Shown: one piece after another, positions 9,572-18,962 of the stretch
How the letters are laid out: each line of letters opens with the position of its first letter
How positions within the stretch are numbered: the stretch's first letter is position 1
Source of the DNA: Zeus faber
Taxonomy: Eukaryota > Chordata > Actinopteri > Zeiformes > Zeidae
Length of the DNA: 64,000 bases
Direction of reading: 5' to 3'
Assembly (NCBI GenBank): GCA_960531495.1
Contig: OY482849.1
Coordinates: forward strand, 35,838,095 to 35,902,094
Translations under genes and position numbers: made by a program
The notes under the pieces: model-generated
The model's database searches: none
The model's input: the letters and a program-made list of their open reading frames with translations, nothing else
What the model was told of the DNA's origin: nothing

Positions 9572-11005
9572 TTAGGGCTGTGAGGGGGGCAGCCACCGTG
9601 CTGTAGCCTCGGATGAACCTCCGATAGAAGTTGGCAAAACCGAGGAAGTTTGTTTGCGGGTGTCCGGGGCGGGCCAGGTGGTGACGGCGGAGACCTTGGT
9701 GGAGTCCATCTGGATGGTCCCCCTCCCTACGACGTACCCCAGGAAGGAGACGGACGGGACGTGAAACTCACACTTCTCCGCCTTCACAAAGAGTGAGTTC
9801 TCCAGGAGGCGCTGCAGGACCGTCTGGACATGGTGGACGTGCTCAGCTTGGGATCGGGAGAAGATCAGGATGTCGTCGAGGTACACGAAGACGAACTTGT
9901 TGAGCATGTCCCTGAGCACGTCATTGACCAGGGCCTGGAGGACGGCTGGGGCGTTGGTGAGACCAAAGGGCATCACCAGATATTCGTAGTGACCGGAGGG
10001 AGTGTTGAACGCCGTCTTCGATTCGTCCCCCTCTAAAACCCGGACCAGATGGTAGGCGTTGTGTAGGTCGAGCTTGGTGAACACTGTGGCCCCCTCCAGG
10101 AGTTCGAAGGCTGATGAGATGAGGGGCAGGGGATAGCGGTTCTTGACCGTAATGTCGTACAGACCGCGATAGTCAATACAGGGGCGAAGCGACTTGTCCT
10201 TCTTCTCCACGAAGAAGAAGTCAGCCCCCGCCGGGGATGAGGAGGGACGGATGATGCCCGCCGCTAGGGCCTTGTTAATATAGGTGTCCATGGCCTCTCT
10301 CTCCGGGGCGGACAGGGAGTACAGGCGGCCTCTGGGGGGGGTGGAGCCGGGCTGGAGGTCGATGGCAATATCGTACGGCCTGTGCGGGGGAAGGGATGTC
10401 GCCTTGGCCTTGCTGAAGACCTCCCTGAAGTCGAGGTACTCGGCGGAGACCCCCAACATGTCGGGTGCGGAGCTGGAGCTGGTGGGCGGCTGAGGTGCGG
10501 CGGCTTGCTTCAGGCAGACCTGATGGCACGCAGGACTCCATCCCAGAATAGCCCCTGTGGTCCAGTCGAGGTGTGGGTTGTGACGCCGGAGCCAGGGGAA
10601 CCCCAGGAGGAGAGGGTGACGAGGTGAGTGCAGGATGCAGAACTGTATCGTCTCGTGGTGGTTGCAGGACAGGAGCATGCGGACGGGCACCGTCTGATGG
10701 GTGACTGTCCCCAGGAGGCGGCCATCCAGGGCAGTGGCAGGAACCGGAGAAGGCAGGAGAACTCGACCAACACCCAGCTGCCGTGCTAGGTTATCGTCAA
10801 TGATGTTAACATCAGAACCAGAGTCAATAAGTATGGGGAGGGAATGTGAGCATTGGGGCAGCAGCAGCCGAGCCTGACACAGGGGGCGTAGGTTAGAGGA
10901 GGTTTTGGAGGTGTGGCCCACCAGGACTTCCTCCCTCTCTGGTGAGCCCAGCCTTTTACCGGACACCTGGAGATGTATTGTCCAGCTAGACCGCAGTAGA
11001 GACAA
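9572..11005 (-). pseudogene. Chromovirus protease and reverse transcriptase
   Basis: The frame shows an aspartic protease motif (LIDSGSD, about 10820), RT motifs [16 protein letters not shown] (about 10180), [13 protein letters not shown] (about 10060), [10 protein letters not shown] (about 9960) and the catalytic YLDD box (9872-9883), then FLGYVV. Near 9650 the connection to RNase H is broken: the frame reads TRKQTSS, then an out-of-phase version of the [12 protein letters not shown] motif, consistent with a small deletion. The RT core itself looks intact. There is no natural start at 11005; the ORF is part of a polyprotein. Confidence 0.82.
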
Positions 11006-11709
11006 AGGTTCCCCACCCGGCGTCTCTCCTTCTCCTCCGGGGTGAGGCTGGCCCGGCCAACCTGCATGGGAGGGGCCTCACTTGTGGGTTGATGTGCCGG
11101 AAGAGCTGGCGGCCCGGAGGAACCTGGGAGACGGGTTTCTGGGCAGCGCTGCACTTGCCTCTGACGCCTGTCTCGCTGCCGGGCCTGGATGCGTCGGTCG
11201 ATACGGGAAGCGAGCTCAATGATGCCATTGAGAGAGGTGGGCAGGTCATGGGAAACTAGCTCTTCCTTCACGTACTCCGCTAATCCCCTCAGGAATGCGT
11301 CAATCTGGGCTGCCGGGTTCCACTCCCTCAGTCGAGCCTGGGTGCGGAAGTCGATCGCGTAATCGACCACGGAGCGGGACCCTTGACTGAGACCCAGGAG
11401 ACCACCAGCAGCATCGGGACCCCGTGATGTCACCCCGAACACCTTGCGGAGCTCGGCGGCGAAGTCGTGGAAGGAGGAGCAGGCTGGTGTGCGTCGTTCC
11501 CACTCGGCCGTTCCCCACAGCTGAGCGTGGCCCGTCAGGTGATTTACGGCGAACGCCACCATGGCTTCCTCGGAGGCGAAGGTGTGGGGCTGCAGAGCGA
11601 AGAGGATGGAACAGTTCGTGATGAACGGACTACAGCCGTCTGCGTCTCCGGCGTAGCGTTCTGGAACCCCCACCCGGGGCTCCAGGGGGTACCCAGGACA
11701 CGACACCAA
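10786..11709 (-). pseudogene. Chromovirus gag, N-terminally truncated
   Basis: The open frame covers the capsid-like region (CSPFITNCSILFALQPHTF, then LWGTAEWERRTPACSSFHDF) and a basic stretch before a zinc knuckle at about 10970-11020. The knuckle reads [14 protein letters not shown]: the His expected in a CX2CX4HX4C knuckle is Gln here. After it the polyprotein frame shifts into the protease frame near 10960, where related elements usually read straight through. Residues before the first capsid motif, including the usual start, are missing. Confidence 0.8.
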
Positions 11710-11724
11710 GATGGCTGCCGCTGA

Positions 11725-11806
11725 TGTGGAACGATCTGTTGAATCCTCTATCGTATCGTATTAAACCAACTGGACAGTTTATTTTCTATAAAAAGCTTTT
11801 GTTGAT
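11725..11806. other. Short spacer with a shared retroelement motif
   Basis: The stretch at about 11700-11745 (CAAGATGGC, then GCTGATGTGGAACG, then TTGAATC) recurs at about 31635-31690 and in part at about 32115-32150. Nothing else is recognised here. Confidence 0.4.
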
Positions 11807-12075
11807 AAGAAAGATGTGTTGGGTGTAGATCTATCAAATGTTTTGATTGGTTGTAGGTCTATCCAATGTTCTGATTGGTTTTGGTCTATCCAATGTTGTG
11901 ATTGGTTGTAGGTCTATCCAATGTTCTGATTGGTTTAGGTCTATCCAATGTTCCCATTGGTTGTAGGTCTCTCCAATCTTCTGATTGGTTGTAGGTCAAT
12001 CCAAGTTCTGATTGGTTGAAGGTCTATCAATTGGCCTGATTGATTGTAGGGCTATCCAATGTTCTGATTGTCTAT
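11807..12075. repeat. CCAAT/ATTGG minisatellite, copy 1
   Basis: About nine to ten diverged units of 27-28 bp follow the pattern GGTCTATCCAATGTTCTGAT then TGGTTGTA. Each unit carries CCAAT and, six bases on, its inverse ATTGG, so each is a small palindrome. The same unit forms the array at 46981-47160. The right end fades at about 12075. Confidence 0.92.
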
Positions 12076-12154
12076 CCATTGCACCTGTTGGAATTGTAAA
12101 TAAACTGAGAGATTCCAGACTAATATGCATTTGTGAATTGGTCTGCGATGCCAG

Positions 12155-12183
12155 CCTAGTTATGCCAAGCTGACATAACTAGG
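12155..12183. repeat. Short inverted repeat (10-bp arms)
   Basis: CCTAGTTATG and CATAACTAGG form a perfect stem with a 9-nt loop. It lies in otherwise unassigned sequence between the minisatellite and the candidate LTR. Confidence 0.6.
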
Positions 12184-12279
12184 AGGATCACTCCACCCTT
12201 GGAGTTATCTCTGTATCTTGTTCTCCAGTTTGTACCACACTCCCTTCTCCAGTTTGTGTGTAGGGATAAGACAATATGA

Positions 12280-12882
12280 TGTTCGCACACACCAGCATTT
12301 TATGTTGCGAAACTAAAGCAAGGTGCACATGATTTGAGACATCCAGAATACTCCTTTTCTGTTCCCAGTTACTGCTGATCTACTTCAGCAAATGCTTCTC
12401 TGTTCCTCTGTCACAAAGAGACATTTGTGGTGGTGCAAAACAACTGCTAGTGTAATGGAAATACTGAACTAACCCTATGCCCGGTTGTAACCCCCTATCT
12501 GCTTTACTAACAAGTTGAATATTTTGTACTGTTGTCAGGCAGCTCACAATTACAAGTTGTTAAGCTGAGATAATGAAACATGTTGAATCTGCTGAAACAA
12601 TTGCAACTGCTTTTGTGACCTGTGCATATGACTACACTCTCAGCAACTGCCTTTGTGACACCCTCACAGTAACGGTCCATGTTACATAGTTGAAATAAAA
12701 ATCCGCAAGCAACTTGGTTTCGGGGGAGACACTCTGCTTTTCCTTGTGATCTGTGAAGAACTCCCCGTTGATTAATCTTCTATGCAATAAACTTAGACTA
12801 AGTGACAATTGTTGAATTTTCTGTTTAACCTGAACTATCTCCCCCTACACATCGACCACAAGCTGAGTGGCTGGAATTTCCA
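12280..12882 (+). mobile_element. Candidate retroviral LTR remnant (plus strand)
   Basis: No coding frame is seen. Three hints support an LTR: an AATAAA at about 12787, a following pyrimidine-rich end near 12840, and a leader-like sequence at 12893-12910 that matches the primer-binding region of the retrovirus at about 44630-44645. In addition, 12470-12540 resembles 31925-31985 (CCCCxTATCTGCTT, then TTGTACTG). The 5' boundary is not defined. Confidence 0.35.
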
Positions 12883-12892
12883 CGATAATTCT

Positions 12893-12910
12893 TAGCGTCA
12901 CAAACAGGAT
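12893..12910 (+). other. Candidate primer-binding site remnant
   Basis: The sequence AGCGTCACAAACAGGATC differs by a few bases from TGGCGTCACGAACAGGAT, read on the minus strand at about 44628-44645 next to an LTR end. The first bases are decayed (TAG for TGG). Confidence 0.4.
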
Positions 12911-14140
12911 CTCTAACTCCAGATATCTGACCTGATCTCCTTTACAGGTTGAACTGTATGGCCGTGGTCTGAGACCAGGGAAGCCAAAACTTGCCTGTGA
13001 TGTAGTTGAAACGGGAGGGGAAGCAGTCGCTTTAGTCAAGCAGAACGGACAGAATCTATAGTAGGAGCTACTTAGAGAGGACAGCTGGATCGTGAGAGAG
13101 CGCCGGCAGATCACTGATTGGTGCGTGGCTGACCCATGCAAGAACCGTGACGGGATCGCGCTCAGACCCTGGCTGTAATTTTATACCCCTCGATGATGTC
13201 ATTTCGTCCTGGCACCTGGCAAGGCCCAAGGATGCATTTGTGGAAAAGCAGTTGCAATGCTTTGGGCAGCAGAAGCATTGACCAAAATCTCCACACTCCA
13301 ATGAAGCAATCCACCACTTTCTCACTAAGTGGTGAAAATTCCTCTCTGTAGAGGGGGAATCAAACTGGATAGTTTACGATCATATGGCGATTTATTTAAT
13401 AGTTGGCAACTAATCCGTGAAGTAAACCATGGAGATTAAACTGTATCGACAGCAAAACAATCTTGAGTGTTCAGAAGGACCCATATACTGTTTAGTCTCT
13501 TTAACGTTTGTACAAATAATTATTATATCCTTGGTGTTGACTTTAATCGATTGAATTCTATTGATTGATTTCTCACATTTTATCGTGCCATTGCTGTTTT
13601 TTGGAATTCAGAAAATCTATCTATTAGAATGGGGAGGGGGGGGGGGGCTCAAATGTGGAAATGTGTTGTAATATTTCACAATTATTTTAAGAAACATGAC
13701 AATTAGAAACTTCAAAAACCCTCATTTTGAAATCAAAAGAGCGAAGACTAAAACCTATAAATGCACACACTTGGCCACTTTAATTGATCAAGTACTTATT
13801 TCACTACTTCTTAAAAAAAAAAAAAAATTAACTGTCTAAATACTCTTTATATTCTGTTTTTAAATACTATTTTATTTAATTCAATACTTTGCCCTTATTT
13901 TACATATTTTGTGAAGTTGAGTCGGCTCTGAGACTAAGTATCTCATTACCTGTAATGATGCTTACATTGTTATCAAATATTTGACAATAAACTTGAAACT
14001 ATAATTACATAGTGTTAGGCCCACGGCCTCCCAGCATCACTAGAGGCAGCTCTTGACCCATACGCGGCTTATCCTCCAGCTTCCCAATCACTCATTGCCA
14101 GACCGTCAACTAGCTTAACCAAGTTGTACGGCTACTGGCC
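12911..14140 (+). other. Unassigned AT-rich stretch, probably old retroelement leader and LINE tail
   Basis: No open frame with recognisable motifs is found. A G-run lies at about 13632-13649 and an A-run at about 13813-13827. At 13983-14000 a GACAATAAACTTGAAAC motif resembles the 3' end of a fish LINE, suggesting that about 13490-14000 is LINE 3' UTR. The rest shows nothing recognisable. Confidence 0.3.
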
Positions 14141-14172
14141 TAATTCCTAGTTCCTAGTTCCTAGTTCCTAGC
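14141..14172. repeat. 8-bp tandem repeat (TTCCTAGT x 4)
   Basis: Four near-perfect copies of an 8-bp unit sit directly at the left border of the second Gypsy fragment. Confidence 0.85.
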
Positions 14173-15465
14173 TTGACGAGTTCCAGGAAAAGTTGGTGCG
14201 GCGGGACAAGCCGACGGACCTGGACCAACTAGTAGATACCGCGATCCGCCTGGACAACCAGTTACGGGAGCGCCAGCACGAGAGGGGGGGGGGGGGGGGG
14301 GGGGCGAGACTGCAGCCCGGGCCTTCCGCCTGGGTGGCCACACTCCAGTCTCCAGCGCCAACTACTCTCTGTCGCCCCCGAAGTCCCCCGACTCACTCCG
14401 ATGCCAAGCCCATGCAACTCGGTCGTTCCCGGATCTCCCCCGAGGAGCGAGCCTGCCGCATACAGACCGGCGCCTGTCTGTATTGGGGCCGTCCAGGACA
14501 TCTCCGAGCCACCTGCCCGGTCCGGCCGGGAGAGGACGACTCCTCGGTAGGGTTACGTTCCGGCTGCTCCAGCTCCAACCCTCTGCTCCCGGCTACCCTC
14601 TCGTGGGGGGGTATAACACTCTTCCTCCGCTCTCATAGATTCCGGGGCGGATGAGTTTTCTCGACCTGGGACAAGTAGCCAAGCTAGGGCTGACACCCGT
14701 CCCTTTCCCCAGACCGCTCAAGGTCAAGGGGCCGATCGGGTCACTTCTGACCCGGATTACCCACCAGACGGCCCCCTCGAGCTCCTATTCCCCGGCAACC
14801 ACCGTGAGTCTATGGGGTTCTTCCTCATCCATCCCTGGCTCCAGACCCACAACCCCCAGATGGACTGGCGCTCAGGTAGCGTGAGCGCCTGGAGCATGTA
14901 CTACCATGCCCACTGCCTCCGCTCAGCCTCTACCCCGCCGCTGGACACGCCGCCGGCGGTCCCCGAGAGCCCCAACCTGTCCTCTGTTCCATCGCAATAT
15001 CTGGACTTGGCCCCCGTTTTCAGCAAGCAGGGCGCGCTGTCCCTACCACCTCATAGCCTCTACTGCGCAATCAACCTCCTGCCATCCGCCCCCATCCCCT
15101 GCAATCGCCTGTATAACCTCCCCCGGCCTGAACAGGAGTCCATGGAGACCTACATCCGCAACTCTCTCGAGAAGGGAGAAGCTGCACAGCAACCAGGGTC
15201 GGAACTTCGAGGCTCAGGTATTTGAACAGGTCTGCCGCTGGCTGGGCGTTAAAAAGACCCGGACTAGGCCGTTGCACCCAGAGTGACGGATTGGGCGAAC
15301 TTTTCAACCGCACCTTGGTGACCTAACTCGCTATTCTGACGAGCCACCAGCAGCCAGATAAGGATCTTTACTTGCCCTTGTTCCTTTGGGCATATAGGAC
15401 AGCGGTGCAAGAATCCACTAAGTGCACTCCGGTAGATGCTGAGCACTCTGAGGAATAAAGATCAC
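14165..15465 (+). mobile_element. Second Ty3/Gypsy fragment: gag end, protease, RT start, then integrase
   Basis: Plus-strand order is gag C-terminus (DLDQLVDTAIRLDNQLRER, 14215-14275) with a G-run at 14286-14304, and a zinc knuckle at about 14475 reading CLYWGRPGHLRATC, where the second Cys is Trp. Next come a protease DSGAD motif at about 14638 and the linker before RT ([20 protein letters not shown], about 14995). At about 15185 the sequence jumps from RT N-terminus ([12 protein letters not shown]) to the integrase core ([21 protein letters not shown]), losing most of RT, RNase H and integrase N-terminus. Stops follow. It is a different lineage from the 7488-11724 element; no chromodomain is visible. 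Confidence 0.8.
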
Positions 15466-15630
15466 TCTTGGTTGAGAAGTCAAATCTCCTGCATCTTGCT
15501 TGCTCGAAGAAGTCCTAGCTCGCTACAACACATAAGTTTTGATAATTATTAACATAGTTTATTGAAGAACACTTAAAATAAGAAGTGTAATAAAAATAAA
15601 AAAGACAGGATTATTACAGCTATTTCCACT

Positions 15631-15636
15631 TTTATT
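15631..15636 (-). terminator. Polyadenylation signal candidate, gene M
   Basis: AATAAA on the minus strand, 78 bp past the stop codon. Gene R has the same signal in the same context at 47199-47204. A second AATAAA lies at 15558-15563. Confidence 0.6.
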
Positions 15637-15713
15637 CGCAATACAAATACAAATAATTTTGCTGCTTCAACAAATACAGATACAAATACAAATACTGGGC
15701 TCCCTGCATATCC

Positions 15714-16387
15714 CTAGTGAGTACGCTGATGTCTCTTAAGAGATCCTGAGTGCCTGAATCCTTTTCCACACAGATTACATATATACGGCCGTTCATCTGT
15801 GTGAATACGCTGATGTTCCTTGAGAGATCCTGATTGATTGAATCCTTTCCCACACACCTTACATTTGTAAGGCCGTTCTCCTGTGTGAATACGCTGATGT
15901 TCCTTGAGAGATCCTGATTGATTGAATCCTTTTCCACACAGCTGACATTTATAAGGCCGTTCACCTGTGTGAATACGCTGATGTTTCTTGAGATTTCCTG
16001 AGTGACTGAATCCTTTCCCACACAGATGACATTTATACGGCTGGTCACCTGTGTGAATATGCTGATGAAGCTTGAGATTTGTCGATTCCCTGAATCCTTT
16101 TCCACACAGCTGACATTTGTAAGGCCGTTCTCCTGTGTGAATACGCTGATGTACCTTGAGATTTCCTGATTGTCTGAAGCCTTTCCCACACAGCTGACAT
16201 TTGTACGGCCGTTCTCCTGTGTGAACACGCTGATGTTTTTTAAGATTTGCTGATTGTCTGAATCCTTTCCCACATTGTTGACAGTGGTACAATCCTTTGG
16301 ATCCTGTGTGGATACTTCCATGAATTTTGAGTTCACTTGATGAACTCACTTCTGACACTTCTGTCTCGTCCAACTGGGATTCCACTC
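15714..16387 (-). CDS. Zinc-finger gene M, exon 3 (seven C2H2 fingers)
   Basis: After a CTTCCAG acceptor (16388-16394) the exon begins in phase to complete a Gly codon with exon 2 (G-VESQLDETE). Seven C2H2 fingers follow with TGERPYKC-type linkers: a nuclear DNA-binding protein, probably a transcriptional repressor. Contact residues at helix positions -1, 2, 3, 6 read QANK, QGNV, ETNL, HGNK, QGSE, QGSE, HGSR. Some linkers differ (THTDERPY before finger 7, HTGDQPY before finger 4). The stop TAG (15714-15716) falls directly after the last finger His, so there is no C-terminal tail. No frameshift or stop is seen. An overlapping frame of 234 codons is only a repeat shadow. Confidence 0.93.
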
Positions 16388-16425
16388 CTGGAAGGAAGAA
16401 AGAAAGAAAGAAAGAAAGAAATAAA
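16388..16425 (-). repeat. (TTTC)n microsatellite forming the exon 3 polypyrimidine tract
   Basis: On the sense strand a CTTT run lies immediately before the CTTCCTTCCAG acceptor. The tandem repeat is thus the splice-site pyrimidine tract. The same arrangement occurs at 47936-47980. Confidence 0.85.
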
Positions 16426-16744
16426 AAGAAAGGACACAAAGAAAAATTCATAAAGGTATGAATAATTTAGGATGTTAAGTAAGAAACCCTTAAAGCAATG
16501 TACCTTGAGAAAATGTGTGTTGTAGAAAGAAGAGGTAAACCTCTAATTTAATCAAACAGTGCGTGTCAATAAAGTTCAATTAGTTGTTAATAAATTAATA
16601 AAGTTCAACTAGTAATTTTGTTTAATTATTCTTAAGTTCTGCAGTATTGAGGATACTGTAACCTGCCAAAATTGATCCAGTCAACAAGCGATGTAAGGAT
16701 GATTAAACAGCACAAATTTGTAGGAGGAAACAATGAAACATTAC
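16426..16744 (-). other. Intron 2 of gene M
   Basis: AT-rich intron of 357 bp in total including the CTTT tract. Parts resemble gene R intron 2 near 47990-48080 and 48770-48840. No other feature is seen. Confidence 0.6.
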
Positions 16745-17167
16745 CTGACTGACGTTTTCTTGTCTCCATCCAATCTTCATCACTATCTTCAGCCTCAGTT
16801 TCAGTAGAGTCTGTGGACAGGAGCTTCTCATCACAAGTGGGTTCTGAATCAGAAGCTGGATCTAAGCTCCCAGCTGCTTCTGATATTCCACAGTCCTCTC
16901 CACCAGTTTCTGGATTCATCTGTTCAGTTGAGGTGCTGGCTAGAGGTTCTGCCTCTGTATTCTCCTCAGTTTGGCTTTGATTAAGCTGGGAGCACAGAGT
17001 GCTCTCTTCACTCTTCACACAGACAGGAAGGAATGGGAACTCAGTCCAGAGGTCCTCCTCTTCCTCTTTAATGTATGGAGGCTCTGGCTCCACCTTGACC
17101 AGACTGGGGCTCCACTCCTGCTGCTCAGAGGGAAGCTCCTCTTTACAGACAGAGAGCTGCTGGAGGT
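16745..17167 (-). CDS. Zinc-finger gene M, exon 2 (acidic regulatory region)
   Basis: It is bounded by a CCTCCAG acceptor above 17167 and a CAG|GTAATG donor at 16745/16744; 423 nt, phase 1 at both ends. It encodes DLQQLSVCKEE at the start, then VKVEPEPPYIKEEEED with two SUMO-type sites (VKVE, IKEE), a Ser/Thr/Glu-rich middle and an acidic end (TEAEDSDEDWMETRKRQS). It links the N-terminal helix to the fingers and fits a repressor-recruiting region. It splices in frame to the exon at 18447 upstream and to the finger exon downstream. It is very close to exon 2 of gene R. Confidence 0.9.
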
Positions 17168-17760
17168 CTGGAGGCAACAATGAAATACAGGCACAGTCAG
17201 TGAAGAAAACTAGGATAGTGTGTCCAAGCTGAGGTGAGAGGGCTCTTTCATAGTCACACAAAAATGTATTGTGTAGTGTTCTACAGGTTGTCCCCATGTG
17301 CTTTAGAAACATGTAGTCTATGGTAAAAAGTTGAGACAAAACAAATCATTCATACAAAGCACCGACTGAGTGTGACAAGATGTGTAAAACCTTTAGATTG
17401 ACTCATTCTGCTAAATTCTGCTATGTACATTTCCATTTCATTTATTACCTCATTATATATTTGTATTTCTATGTTCTTTTTTTTCTCAATTATTTTTTTT
17501 TCTCATCATTTTTACTGTATGAGACTGACCTGCACAGCAACATATTTTAAAGTCTGCAGCTCAGTTTCATCTACAGCAAAACATGTGAAATAGTTTAGGA
17601 CATAACATTTTAATTTGTATTATATCATAAATGTTGTTTGTGAAGAACAGATGAACAAAATGGCGGCGGAAATTGAGGAAAAAAATGGAGAGTGGTCTCT
17701 TATTGTTGAACCTTCTTTGTCAATACCTGGACCAAAAGGCTGATTGATTGATGACAGATG
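17168..17760 (-). other. Gene M intron between composite exon and exon 2, unique part
   Basis: The first 300 bases match 49274-49590 of gene R closely. The stretch 17628-17760 matches 2928-3060. No coding signal is seen beyond frames running out of exon 2. Confidence 0.6.
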
Positions 17761-18446
17761 ACAGACAGACAGATAGATGTAATAAAGTAGTGTCTCTTCA
17801 TACAGACAGACAGACAGATAGATAGATGTATGTCATAAAGTAGTGTCTCTTCATACAGACAGACAGACAGATAGATGTATGTAATAAAGTAGTGTCTCTT
17901 CATACAGACAGACAGATAGATGTATGTAATAAAGTAGTGTCTCTTCATACAGACAGACAGACAGATAGATGTATTTCATAAAGTAGTGTCTCTTCATACA
18001 GACAGACAGACAGATAGATGTATGTCATAAAGTAGTGTCTCTTCATACAGACAGACAGATAGATGTATGTCATAAAGTAGTGTCTCTTCATACAGACAGA
18101 CAGACAGATGTATGTCATAAAGTAGTGTCTCTTCATACAGACAGACAGACAGACAGACAGATAGATGTATGTCATAAAGTAGTGTCTCTTCATACAGACA
18201 GACACAGACAGACAGATGTATGTCATAAAGTAGTGTCTCTTCATACAGACAGACAGACAGATAGATGTATGTCATGAAGTAGTGTCTCTTCATACAGACA
18301 GACAGACAGATAGATGTATGTAATAAAGTAGTGTCTCTTCATACAGACAGACAGACAGATAGATGTATGTCATAAAGTAGTGTCTCTTCATACAGACAGA
18401 CAGACAGACAGATGTATGTCATAAAGTAGTGTCTCTTCATACAGAC
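17761..18446 (-). repeat. 49-bp satellite array 3 (about 14 units) at the gene M composite-exon donor
   Basis: Same family as the other arrays. Core variants GTCATAAAG, GTAATAAAG and one GTATTTCATAAAG are mixed. A single unit near 18200 has an inserted CA (GACACAGACA). The array ends at the donor at 18446/18447. Confidence 0.95.
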
Positions 18447-18962
18447 CTGCTCTGTGTAGCTTGACTTCAGGTGTCAGTATTAAATACAGTAGTTTGTTCA
18501 GCCTGCAGAGCTCCTGGTTCGAGCGCCCCAGTCTGTTCTCACAATCCACCACAGATTCTTCTAAATGTCTGACAATGTCTTTGTCTGCTGCTGCCAGTTT
18601 CTCGCTCAATAAAGCTCTCACTTCTTTACCTACTTTTATCTTTTCACGGACAAATAAAACCTCTACAACTGCAGCACCGATTCTCTCTTGTACACAAACA
18701 GTGAAAAGCGGGAGTCGCTCGGCCATTGTTTCCTCAGTTTGTCTTTGATGAACCTGTGACCACTGAGCACCCTTCTGGTTGTTTCCACTCTTCACAGAGA
18801 CAGGGGGGAAGAGGAACTTGACACCAGCCTCCTGACTGCTCCGCAGGTCCTCCTCTTCCTCTTTAATGTATGGAGGCTCTGGCTCCACCTTGACTGGACT
18901 GGGGCTCCACTCCTGCTGCTCAGAGGGAAGCTCCTCTTTACAGACAGAGAGCTGCTGGAGGT
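18447..18962 (-). CDS. Zinc-finger gene M, composite exon (exon-2 module fused to exon-1 module)
   Basis: It has the same architecture and length (516 nt) as 3364-3879. The part 18727-18962 is an exon-2-type module (DLQQL..., VKVE and IKEE sites) and 18447-18726 an exon-1-type module starting MAERLPLF. Both ends are phase 1: CCTCCAG acceptor and GCAG|GTCTGT donor. The frame is open throughout. Splicing from exon 1 at 29090 and on to exon 2 at 17167 keeps frame and would give a protein with two copies of the N-terminal helix and acidic region before the fingers. The alternative is transcription starting locally and translation from the ATG at 18726. Amino acid differences from the gene L copy are few and include VVEVLFVREK for VEEVLFVCEK. 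Confidence 0.72.

Larger units (their letters stand above)
7488..11724 (-). mobile_element. Ty3/Gypsy chromovirus, internal region without recognisable LTRs
   Basis: Minus-strand order is gag (11709 to about 10960), protease and RT (about 10950-9572), RNase H (about 9470-9081), then integrase with a chromodomain (9005-7503). That order and the C-terminal chromodomain define a chromovirus. Several breaks make it non-autonomous. Gag lacks its N-terminus and no LTR, primer-binding site or polypurine tract is visible at either end. GC content is clearly higher than in the flanks. The left end cuts a Rex1 RT motif at 7487/7488. Confidence 0.9.

Noticed and set aside
15632..16336. 234-codon frame overlapping the gene M fingers (also 47249-47896 in gene R)
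   Set aside because: Alternative-frame shadow of a tandem 84-bp finger repeat, with SVFTQENG-type repeats. The finger frame matches C2H2 and splices in frame.
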